The position numbers and the translations under genes are program-made. Source: Leptospira idonii (lineage in GTDB: Bacteria > Spirochaetota > Leptospiria > Leptospirales > Leptospiraceae). From it: a DNA stretch of 29,825 bases. Location: positions 1 through 29,825 of the forward strand of contig NZ_RQHW01000048.1 of assembly GCF_004770995.1 (NCBI RefSeq), written 5' to 3'. This document shows positions 17,126 through 24,248 of this stretch, piece by piece; position 1 is the stretch's first letter; each line of letters starts with the position of its first letter. Below the pieces are notes generated by a model that made no database searches, was not told the origin of the DNA, and was given only the letters and a program-made list of their open reading frames with translations.

Positions 17126-17341
17126 TGTGTGTATGCCTAGTTGGATTTATGAATTTAAAGGATCGATTTTCTACAATTCAATACGACGATCTTTGTTTCT
17201 ACAAATAAATTTAGGGATGCGGAGCAGCCGTTTTCCTACGATCAGCATAAATGCATTCGTGCTTTTGAGTTGTTTTAAAAATCGTTCGATTTACTTTCTT
17301 CGATTTGATTCGTCTTTAAGAAATTCGAAATGTGTATGACG

Positions 17342-18454
17342 TTACTTACCATTTTCCTTGGACAAAGCTATGTTTCGCAACTGTTCCAAAAGGGAACTCC
17401 CTCCGTTTACGTTGATTTCGTTCACTTTCGCCATAATGCGTTCTACATATTCTAATTCTTTGAGTCTGTAAAGAATCGGATTTTCTTCCATCAGTTTGGC
17501 GGTATTCAAAAGGTTGCGTGTGGAAGCAGTTTCTTCCCTTCTTGTGATGACGCTCGCTTGTGCGTTTTTTTCCGCAATCAAAACCTGGTTGAGGATCTCT
17601 TTGATCTCTCCCGGCAGAATTATATCTTTAACGCCTGATTGGTGTCCCACCAGTCCGATTTTTTGCAATTCAGGAGCTACTTTTTCCAGAACGAATGCGC
17701 CGATTTCCTCTTTCCTTTGTAGGATTTCATCTAATGTTAGGCTACCTATATATTCTCTGAGGACCAATTGGAAGATCACATGTAATTGTTCGTCCAGATT
17801 GGCAACTTCGCGAATCAATAGGATCGGATCGAACACTTTGTATTTGAATACAAAGTTGATTCGGAGCATGATGCGATCTTTAGTTAGTAGTTCTTGTCCG
17901 GAAATTTCTTTCTGTTGTAATCTCAAATCGATTGATACCACATCAACCGCTAAGGCGGTATTCCAAAAATAGAAACCTCCCGGTTCTAAGGCTTCTACGA
18001 ACTTTTGATCGATAAACAAGGCAGCTTTGTGGTTCGGATAAACGATAAAATAGTATACAGCTTCTTGTGCGGCAAGGGTTTGTAAGATTTCTTTATTTAG
18101 ATCGTTCGGAATGCGAGGATCGTTTAGATCGAATTTTCGGAAGGCCCATCGCGCCTCTCCTTTCCAAAAAGCATATTTGCCTGCTTTGAGAAATTGTGTG
18201 TAGATATTGTCTTGGAATACCAATACGATTTGATTTTGCAAAACTTCTACGATCTCCAATTGGTCTGTTAACCGAGCGTCAGTGAGCAAAAAATTGAGAG
18301 GGATCGGGGGATGGAACGGAAGCATTACATCTGATAAATGAATCTCTTCCCCAGGAAATATAAAATGAGAGCCGGGAAGTAATAAACGTTTGTAATCCCC
18401 GTTTTTGAAAACCAAACCTCTGCGGTTATTGGGAATATGATTTAGAAATAACAT
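17342..18454 (-). CDS. Slipin/stomatin-type SPFH (band 7) protein with triplicated N-terminal module
   Basis: SPFH proteins form membrane-associated rings. This 370-residue member has the band-7 core from about 140 to 320, including VVSIDLRLQQKEISGQELLTKD and FVFKYKVFDP, followed by a helical tail. No N-terminal membrane helix is visible. The N-terminal region contains three similar beta-rich modules: residues 7-43 (NRRGLVFKNGDY..LLPGSHFIF), 68-110 (NQIVLVFQDNIY..LKAGKYAFW) and 137-178 (NHKAALFIDQKF..LEPGGFYFW). Long slipins of this kind are known from RtcB/Ro60 RNA-repair neighbourhoods. The Y RNA-like gene just upstream on the same strand fits that, although RtcB and Ro60 are not in the window. 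The start has AAGG 6 nt upstream. Confidence 0.85.
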   Translation of the reverse strand: MLFLNHIPNNRRGLVFKNGDYKRLLLPGSHFIFPGEEIHLSDVMLPFHPPIPLNFLLTDARLTDQLEIVEVLQNQIVLVFQDNIYTQFLKAGKYAFWKGEARWAFRKFDLNDPRIPNDLNKEILQTLAAQEAVYYFIVYPNHKAALFIDQKFVEALEPGGFYFWNTALAVDVVSIDLRLQQKEISGQELLTKDRIMLRINFVFKYKVFDPILLIREVANLDEQLHVIFQLVLREYIGSLTLDEILQRKEEIGAFVLEKVAPELQKIGLVGHQSGVKDIILPGEIKEILNQVLIAEKNAQASVITRREETASTRNLLNTAKLMEENPILYRLKELEYVERIMAKVNEINVNGGSSLLEQLRNIALSKENGK

Positions 18455-18504
18455 TTTGACCTTCCGTTTGATCTTAATATGCGAAAGGAAACGGATCCCC
18501 TCTT

Positions 18505-18633
18505 TTACTTGGCGGAGTATAACTTAAAGTTGGCGAGATCTCCCGATCCGCAGAATGCTTCTCGAGAGATGTGGACAACATCCGTTAGACCACAGGCTTT
18601 GCGAAAGATATATTTCCCTCCGAAGAGTTCCAT
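18505..18633 (-). CDS. Possible 42-residue ORF or gene remnant upstream of the slipin gene
   Basis: From an ATG at 18633 a frame runs to TAA at 18507-18505. It reads protein-like (MELFGGKYIFRKACGLTD, then VVHISREAFCGSGDL) and stays open upstream (KLIPFQRIRQELIPY) back to a TAG in the D-arm of the tRNA-like RNA. It ends 50 bp before the slipin start on the same strand. No good Shine-Dalgarno is seen and I do not recognise it. It may be the C-terminal remnant of a lost gene, a real small protein, or chance. Confidence 0.3.
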   Translation of the reverse strand: MELFGGKYIFRKACGLTDVVHISREAFCGSGDLANFKLYSAK

Positions 18634-18667
18634 ATAGGGGATCAGTTCCTGTCGAATCCTTTGAAAA

Positions 18668-18783
18668 GGGATCAGCTTTTTTCCCTGCGGATGAACAAGT
18701 CTGCTGCTCTACCACTGAGCTACCTATTGGGACGGAATCGAACCGTCGTATGCAGTTGTGGTGGATACTGAAGAAAGGATCCC
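18668..18783 (-). ncRNA. Circularly permuted tRNA-like RNA, probable bacterial Y RNA (YrlA type)
   Basis: Read 5'->3' on the minus strand, a canonical T-arm (GACGG-TTCGATT-CCGTC, 18747-18731) comes before a canonical D-arm (GGTAGCTCAGTGGTAGAGC, 18724-18706), the reverse of a tRNA. Between them CC-AATA-GG closes a minimal acceptor stem, followed by the TA of positions 8-9. After the D-arm, a base equivalent to position 26 and GCAG pair back to CTGC upstream of the T-arm, replacing the anticodon stem. Outside this, GGGATC plus CTTTCTTC at the 5' end pairs with GAAAAAAG-CT-GATCCC at the 3' end (13 of 14 pairs, one CT bulge). This is the layout described for YrlA RNAs, whose terminal helix binds Ro60 (TROVE protein). 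A TATACT box lies at 18789-18784. Exact ends are estimated from pairing. Confidence 0.65.
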
Positions 18784-18918
18784 AGTATACGAATCTTTTA
18801 GTAAAAGTCGCACTGTGATGTTTGAGAAAGACTCAGAAACATGCACTTTCGGAGAAACTATCTTTCAATATCCAGCGGCAATGTTTAGCGGAAGGCAAAA
18901 GAATGACAAGCCGATTTT

Positions 18919-19965
18919 TTAATCCAAAGGAAGAATGATTTTCTGCCCATCTTGGCCTATGATTAGATTTCCGCTAAATTCCTTACGAAGGGGATCTTTG
19001 TAGAAAGACTTAACTTGGAAGAAACCTTTTGCCGCAGGAATCATATGAGTTACGACTAAGGTTTTGACTTTGGATTTTTCCGCCAGCCTGCCTAATTCCT
19101 CAACATCGATATGATAGAATTGTATATCTTTCATGATCTTTCTGAATCTTTCGATTCCCAAAAGTTCGTAAGCTTTTTCTATCTTTGCCACCAAAGATTT
19201 ATTCATTGCTTCGGAGATCAACAGATCTGCACCAATCGAATGTTTGGTTAAATTTTCCGAATCGGCAGTATCTCCCGAAATGACGATGGATTTTCCTTTG
19301 TATTCGATGCGGTATCCTACTGCAGGTTCTACCGGTTCATGGTTTACATAAAAGGAACGAACGATGACTCCGTCTTTTTCATAGACTACTTTGGAAGATC
19401 CGTCCGCTTTGAGAGAGAATTCATTTGCAATGGCGCCTTTCCATTGGCTAGGCATCGCTTCTTCTCCGTGATGTTTTGTGCGGTATCCGTACTCCAGTTT
19501 GTAACTTTTTAGAAATCCACTCACAAGTTCGGAGGTTCCTTTCGGGCCGTACACTGTTAGGTTGTTTCTTCTCCCTAAAAGCCAGCTTCGATCGATCACT
19601 TCTCCTAAATCGGCAAAATGGTCGGAATGAAAGTGTGTGATGAAGATTCCATTAATATCTGTTATAGGAAGATGTTGTTTTTCCATCGCCATTGCGACTC
19701 CGTCTCCGCTGTCGAACACTAGGAACTGTCCGTTGACGAAAACCGCGGTTGAGTTTTGGATGTTGTCCGAAGGAATGGGAGTTCCCGTTCCGATGAGAAT
19801 CACTGTGATTTTATCTTTATCGAACAATTCTTTTGCAGCTGCTTCTTTCAAGCTGATCGAACTTTTGACTCTGTCTAGGACGACTTTGTCCCAGGAACAA
19901 GAGATATGGAAAGCTGTGCTTGCGGCGATTATCAGAGCAAGTAGGGCCGTTTTTGAAAGTTTCAT
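18919..19965 (-). CDS. MBL-fold metallo-hydrolase lipoprotein (RNase Z/arylsulfatase-like)
   Basis: The 348-residue hydrolase has a spirochaete lipoprotein signal ending at Cys23 (AASTAFHISC), so it should be membrane-anchored outside the cytoplasm. The metallo-beta-lactamase fold is shown by H111-F-H113-S-D115-H116, which binds two metals, an upstream GTGTPIP loop, and later VISGDTADS and VVTHMIP motifs. This layout matches the RNase Z-like branch that includes secreted arylsulfatases (AtsA type). It is the last gene of a sulfatase operon, so hydrolysis of sulfate esters or a related substrate is plausible but inferred. Its Shine-Dalgarno (AGG) overlaps the last codons of the gene before it, so translation is probably coupled. 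Confidence 0.85.
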   Translation of the reverse strand: MKLSKTALLALIIAASTAFHISCSWDKVVLDRVKSSISLKEAAAKELFDKDKITVILIGTGTPIPSDNIQNSTAVFVNGQFLVFDSGDGVAMAMEKQHLPITDINGIFITHFHSDHFADLGEVIDRSWLLGRRNNLTVYGPKGTSELVSGFLKSYKLEYGYRTKHHGEEAMPSQWKGAIANEFSLKADGSSKVVYEKDGVIVRSFYVNHEPVEPAVGYRIEYKGKSIVISGDTADSENLTKHSIGADLLISEAMNKSLVAKIEKAYELLGIERFRKIMKDIQFYHIDVEELGRLAEKSKVKTLVVTHMIPAAKGFFQVKSFYKDPLRKEFSGNLIIGQDGQKIILPLD

Positions 19966-19970
19966 TGTAT

Positions 19971-20948
19971 TTACCTGTGTATTTTATTTTTGATCAGATC
20001 TTTGTTTTCTCTTAGGATGGTTCGGAAACCTATATGGTTTGCTGCTAAATGTTCCTCTTGCGGTTGCCTGGCTCCGCTTCTGTATCGTTTACAATAGTTA
20101 GGTGAACATAAATATGATCCGCCTTTGATCACTCTTTCCTTGGCTTCATTTTTTTTCGATAATTCCCATACGTCGGAAGTATGTTCCCAAACATTTCCGA
20201 TCATATCGTACAACCCGAATCCGTTTTTCGCATAGCATCCAACAGGTGAAATTCCTTTGAAGCCGTCTTTGCCTTCATCTTGAAGGGGAAAATCCCCTTG
20301 CCAGGTATTTGCTTCTTGAGGAGGGGAGTCGGAATCGGAAAGTTTTGTTCCTCCTGTAGAGGCCCATTCCCATTCGGATTCGGAAGGGAGAGTATGTCCT
20401 TTCCATAAGGCGTAGGCCAAGGCATCCTTATAAGTTACCGCTACTACGGGATAAGAACCTTTTCCTTCAATGGAAGATCCGGGCCCTTCCGGATGACGCC
20501 AATTGGCTCCTGAAACGAAATGCCACCATTCTAAAGGATGACCATAACTCTTTTCTTGGTCTGGCTGTAGAAAAACGACTGCGCCAGGTTCGTAAATGAT
20601 GTCGGTTGATTTTATATTTCCAGAAAGAGTGTTAATTGTTTCCGCTTCCGTAATATATCCTGTTTCTCTAACAAACTCTGAGAATGCATCGTTTGTAGTT
20701 TCCGTACGATCCATCCAGAAACCTCTGACCGTTTCGGATGATCGGGAAATTTCTTCAGGATACAATGGGTTTGTGTTTTCGAATGATCCGGTCGGAACCC
20801 AAACCATTCCTTCGTAAACTTCCTGTTTGTCGGACTTGGGGATTGGGCAGGAATGTATTCCTCTACCGGAAAAGTTTTTTATGATACTGCAGTGAAAGAA
20901 TGCAATAGAGAGAAAACTCATCCCCAAGATTTTATGAAATAGAGACAA
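19971..20948 (-). CDS. Formylglycine-generating enzyme (sulfatase-modifying factor family)
   Basis: FGE oxidises the active-site cysteine of sulfatases to formylglycine. The 325-residue protein shows the FGE-sulfatase domain: GMVWVPTGSF near the N-terminus, DRTETTNDAFSEFV, GNVWEHTSDVW, and the C-terminal signature GGSYLC281-x4-C286-KRYRSGAR ending in GFR. Both catalytic cysteines are present, so aerobic FGE chemistry is plausible. The frame opens with TTG one base after the sulfatase stop. That start provides a lipoprotein-like signal (lysine, hydrophobic run, Cys near residue 20), while an ATG at 20921 would shorten it. An exported FGE would be odd, since sulfatase modification usually precedes folding and export. 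It lies between the sulfatase and MBL genes in one operon. Confidence 0.88.
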   Translation of the reverse strand: MSLFHKILGMSFLSIAFFHCSIIKNFSGRGIHSCPIPKSDKQEVYEGMVWVPTGSFENTNPLYPEEISRSSETVRGFWMDRTETTNDAFSEFVRETGYITEAETINTLSGNIKSTDIIYEPGAVVFLQPDQEKSYGHPLEWWHFVSGANWRHPEGPGSSIEGKGSYPVVAVTYKDALAYALWKGHTLPSESEWEWASTGGTKLSDSDSPPQEANTWQGDFPLQDEGKDGFKGISPVGCYAKNGFGLYDMIGNVWEHTSDVWELSKKNEAKERVIKGGSYLCSPNYCKRYRSGARQPQEEHLAANHIGFRTILRENKDLIKNKIHR

Positions 20949-20949
20949 T

Positions 20950-22608
20950 TTAGTTGACCCAGTAAGTGTATTCGTCCTCTTCTTCCTGTTTTTGATCTAA
21001 TGTTTTGTCGATGGATACCGGAAATTCGATGAAGGACGGCCAAAGAGGAGGAACCATTTGTTGATTATAATTTGTTAATAAACTTTCCAATTCTTTTTGT
21101 TTTTCGGGATGTTTTGCGATCAGGTTGTTCTTTTCCGTCGGATCCACATTGAGGTCAAAAAGCCATTTTTTATTCGGCCTGCTTGTTTGAATCAACTTCC
21201 ATCCTTTGTACTGCACTGTTTGATAATGTCCATCGCTCCAGAAAAGAGGTCTTTGTTTCTGAATCTCTCTTCCTTTGAGGTAAGGCAGTAAATTGACTCC
21301 GTCGATTTTTCTGTCTTCCGGAAGTTTTGCTCCTGCTGCATCAGCTAACGTAGGAAGTATGTCGATGTTTGTGATCGGTTGGTCGTATTTTGTGCCTGGT
21401 TTGATTTTGCCCGGCCATTTTGCCAGATAAGGAACTCTGATTCCTCCTTGAAAGAAGGTGAGTTTCCATCCTCGGTAAGGTCGATTCACATCGGAAAGAC
21501 CGATATAGTTAGGTGCTCCGTTATCACTGGTGAAGATGAGGATTGTATTTTCTTCCAAACCTTGTTCTTTTACTGCTTTTAAAACTTTTCCCACACTTCT
21601 GTCCAAAGAACGGATCATACTTAGATACACTCTTTTTCTATGATCTGGAATATGAGAGAGTGCATCGTAGTCTTCTTTGCTTGCCTGCAAGGGAGTGTGT
21701 ACAGCCCAGTGTGCTAGGAATAAAAAGAAGGGACGGTTTTTGTTCGTTTCAATTACCTTCACTGCTTCTTCCGTGAAATAGTCTGTGAGATACTTACTAG
21801 GTTCGAACCATTTCCCTCCGTTGTAACTGACTCCGAACCGCATATTCGGCCAAAGAAATTTATCGATAGGATCGAACTCTTGTCTGGAGTTGACTACGTT
21901 CGGATCTTCTGTAGGAAGATAGAGGCCGCTTTCCATAAACAGAGATTCATCAAATCCTTGTTTGTTGGGTCTCATCTCTTCCGTGCTTCCTAAATGCCAT
22001 TTCCCGATATGGACGGAATGATAACCTTGTGATTTTAAAATTTCCGCAATGGTGACTTCCGAGGTAGGCATTCCCAGTTCGTTGAAACTTTTTGATTTTT
22101 CCGCTTTTTCCTTATCGATGATTACAGGATGCAATCTGTCCGGAGCATCGTATAAATCGGCTCCTACTCTTGCTAAGGCACCTGGAGTAGGAGTGAACTC
22201 CACACCGAAACGAGACGGATATCTTCCTGTGAGCAATGCCGCTCTTGAGACTGTACATACGGCACTTCCCGAATATCCCGAATCGAACCGAACTCCTTGT
22301 TCTGCAATGGAATCGATATTCGGTGTAGGAACACCTAATTCCGCATAACCTCCTCCGTAAGAGGTGACATCGTTGAATCCCAAATCGTCTGCCATGATTA
22401 AAATGATATTAGGCGGCCTGTCCTTCCCTGATGTTTGTTTGTCCGGTCCTTGGTTCCAAGGCACTGGGTGATTTGCTTCTCTAGGATGACGTATATCCGT
22501 GATCCAACCTAAAGAATAACGAAGGATGAGCAGTCGGTTGTAATAGGCTATGGCTGCAATGAAAAGTAATGAGGAGAAAATGTACAATGGGATTTTGACG
22601 CGTTTCAT
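20950..22608 (-). CDS. Type I (formylglycine) sulfatase, membrane-anchored
   Basis: Sulfatases hydrolyse sulfate esters with a formylglycine made from cysteine. The 552-residue protein has an N-terminal membrane anchor (about 6-30) and a metal-binding start MADDLG (D74, D75). The modification motif is C118-T-V-S-R122 followed by AALLTGR, and TSDNGAP supplies the other metal ligands. The motif has Val where Pro or Ala is usual (C-x-P/A-x-R), a mild deviation. The protein should act in the periplasm or be surface-tethered. It is the first gene of the operon with FGE and the MBL hydrolase. The substrate is unknown; the arylsulfatase-like layout is the best guess. Confidence 0.92.
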   Translation of the reverse strand: MKRVKIPLYIFSSLLFIAAIAYYNRLLILRYSLGWITDIRHPREANHPVPWNQGPDKQTSGKDRPPNIILIMADDLGFNDVTSYGGGYAELGVPTPNIDSIAEQGVRFDSGYSGSAVCTVSRAALLTGRYPSRFGVEFTPTPGALARVGADLYDAPDRLHPVIIDKEKAEKSKSFNELGMPTSEVTIAEILKSQGYHSVHIGKWHLGSTEEMRPNKQGFDESLFMESGLYLPTEDPNVVNSRQEFDPIDKFLWPNMRFGVSYNGGKWFEPSKYLTDYFTEEAVKVIETNKNRPFFLFLAHWAVHTPLQASKEDYDALSHIPDHRKRVYLSMIRSLDRSVGKVLKAVKEQGLEENTILIFTSDNGAPNYIGLSDVNRPYRGWKLTFFQGGIRVPYLAKWPGKIKPGTKYDQPITNIDILPTLADAAGAKLPEDRKIDGVNLLPYLKGREIQKQRPLFWSDGHYQTVQYKGWKLIQTSRPNKKWLFDLNVDPTEKNNLIAKHPEKQKELESLLTNYNQQMVPPLWPSFIEFPVSIDKTLDQKQEEEDEYTYWVN

Positions 22609-22957
22609 AGAGAACTCAAGCCTTACTTTGTTATATTTGGCATATTTTCCTTTATAACAGATTATTTTGAGCTTAAATTTTTCATTTAATTTGAAAACCG
22701 GAAATTGAATGGTGAATTGTTGATTATATTAAACAAATCCGACTTATTTTTAAAATCTATTCCGTTGTCTTCGCAGTTTAAAATCGGTAGAGGGGTTCAA
22801 TCAATTTAATAACTGTTAAGCATTGATAGTTCTCCTGGACGCATATTTTTCTTAGAAATAATAAATTGAAAGTCCCAGTTCATGAACCGGGACGACCGAA
22901 CCTTTCGAGTTTGATAAACTCTTCCAAAAAGGAAAGTGTTTCATTTCAGTTTATTAT
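22609..22957. other. AT-rich divergent intergenic region with stacked hairpins
   Basis: No gene is visible. It contains the divergent promoters of the sulfatase operon and the propeller lipoprotein. Close to the latter, three small palindromes follow each other: GTCCC-a-GTTC/GAAC-c-GGGAC (22872-22893), GAGTTT-GAT-AAACTC (22907-22921) and TTCC-AAAAA-GGAA (22923-22935). They may form a structured 5' leader or mark an old terminator. Confidence 0.5.
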
Positions 22958-24112
22958 ATGTTTCAAAGATTATCATTTATGATTTTTCTATTTATAGTTT
23001 GTTCTACCGCTTCCGCTTGCTTTACAAAGGATAGATCGGGTGTTCCCTGTTTAGGTGCGGGTGAAAAGAATGATTTGGCATGGATCAATCAACTCATCGG
23101 TCAAAGTAATGATCGTAAGGCGGCTATCCAGGAATGCGCTGCGATTGGATTGACCGCAACTGGTACCGGAAACAGTATAGCTTCCTCCGGAGGAGATACT
23201 TCTGGAGGAACAGACGGTTCCGGATCGGGGGGAAGTTGTAGTCCGGGAGATTGGGTTGTTTATTCCTCACCTCAAAGTCGTCCTTGGTATTCGGTAACTT
23301 ACGGGGGAGGGAAATTTGTAGCGGTGGCAAGCGGAGGAACGGATCAGATTATGACTTCTTCCGACGGAATCAACTGGACTGCGACCAATGCCCCTGCCAG
23401 TAATTCGTGGTATTCCGTGACTTACGGAGGAGGGAAATTTGTAGCGGTAGCAGGAGGTTTGACGAATACAATCATGACATCAACGGATGGAAGCACCTGG
23501 ACCGCGTTAAATGCTCCTGCGAATAGTATGTGGGATGCAGTTACTTATGGGGGAGGAAAATTCGTAGCGGTGGCAAGCGGAGGAATGACGAATTCGATCA
23601 TGACATCTACCGATGGGAGCACCTGGACCGCATTAAACCCTCCCGCCGCTAGTCCTTGGACTGCAATCACCTACGGAGGAGGTAAATTCGTCGCATTAGC
23701 AAGCGGTTCTTCAAATTCGATTATGACATCGACGGATGGAAACACCTGGACTGCAATCAATGCTCCTGCGAGTAATATGTGGCAATCCGTAACTTATGGA
23801 GGAGGGATGTTCGTGGCTGTGGCGGATAACGGAGGAACAAATCGAATTATGACTTCCAGTGACGGTACTACTTGGACTGCTTCGATTCCTCCCGAAAATA
23901 ACGGATGGATATCTATAGCTTATGGAGGAGGGAAATTTGTTGCGGTATCAAGTGATGGAACGAATCGAATTATGACTTCCTCGGACGGATCCTCTTGGAG
24001 CGTTTCCGCTGCTCCGGAAGTAAATAACTGGAGTTCTATCACTTATGGAGGAGGAAAATTCTTAGCAGTGGGTGTGAGTGGGATTAAGCAGATTCTTACT
24101 ATTTGTGAATGA
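22958..24112 (+). CDS. Seven-bladed beta-propeller lipoprotein
   Basis: The 384-residue protein has a lipoprotein signal (FLFIVCSTASAC, Cys21) and a Gly/Ser-rich linker. Seven repeats of about 41 residues follow, each of the form W-x-S/A-V/I-T-YGGGKFVAVASGG-x-(N/D)-x-IMTS-(S/T)DG-x-TWTA. Repeats begin near SRPWYSV, NSWYSV, SMWDAV, SPWTAI, NMWQSV, NGWISI and NNWSSI. The last repeat lacks its final strand, and DWVVYSS before repeat 1 can supply it, the usual closure of a circular propeller. It is probably exported and surface- or periplasm-facing. The ligand is unknown. DNA repeats are still very similar, suggesting recent amplification. No Shine-Dalgarno is evident before the ATG. Confidence 0.85.
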   Translation: MFQRLSFMIFLFIVCSTASACFTKDRSGVPCLGAGEKNDLAWINQLIGQSNDRKAAIQECAAIGLTATGTGNSIASSGGDTSGGTDGSGSGGSCSPGDWVVYSSPQSRPWYSVTYGGGKFVAVASGGTDQIMTSSDGINWTATNAPASNSWYSVTYGGGKFVAVAGGLTNTIMTSTDGSTWTALNAPANSMWDAVTYGGGKFVAVASGGMTNSIMTSTDGSTWTALNPPAASPWTAITYGGGKFVALASGSSNSIMTSTDGNTWTAINAPASNMWQSVTYGGGMFVAVADNGGTNRIMTSSDGTTWTASIPPENNGWISIAYGGGKFVAVSSDGTNRIMTSSDGSSWSVSAAPEVNNWSSITYGGGKFLAVGVSGIKQILTICE

Positions 24113-24164
24113 TTTTTCGAAAAATGATTTTTAGCCGGTTTGCGGTGGAACGGTAATATTTGCA

Positions 24165-24191
24165 AAAAAGAATCGATCTTGGATTCTTTTT
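24165..24191 (+). terminator. Intrinsic terminator after the propeller gene
   Basis: AAAAAGAATC (24165-24174) pairs perfectly with GATTCTTTTT (24182-24191) around a 7-base loop, ending in a T run. Confidence 0.75.
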
Positions 24192-24248
24192 AATGGACAG
24201 ATACTGTTTTTTCTATTCTACTAACTTCACTTAAAGTTAGGATCTTTC

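Noticed and set aside
18648..18659. tmRNA, from GGATTCGACAGG on the minus strand
   Set aside because: Only a 12-base resemblance to the tmRNA 5' region; no tag ORF ending in AA residues and no acceptor stem partner.
18668..18783. A normal tRNA gene on the minus strand
   Set aside because: The T-arm precedes the D-arm, the acceptor is only two pairs closed by a tetraloop, and no anticodon loop exists. The order is permuted, not that of a tRNA.
23280..24060. CRISPR-like array
   Set aside because: The regular repeats are protein-coding propeller blades of about 123 bp, in frame, without the short repeat/unique spacer layout.
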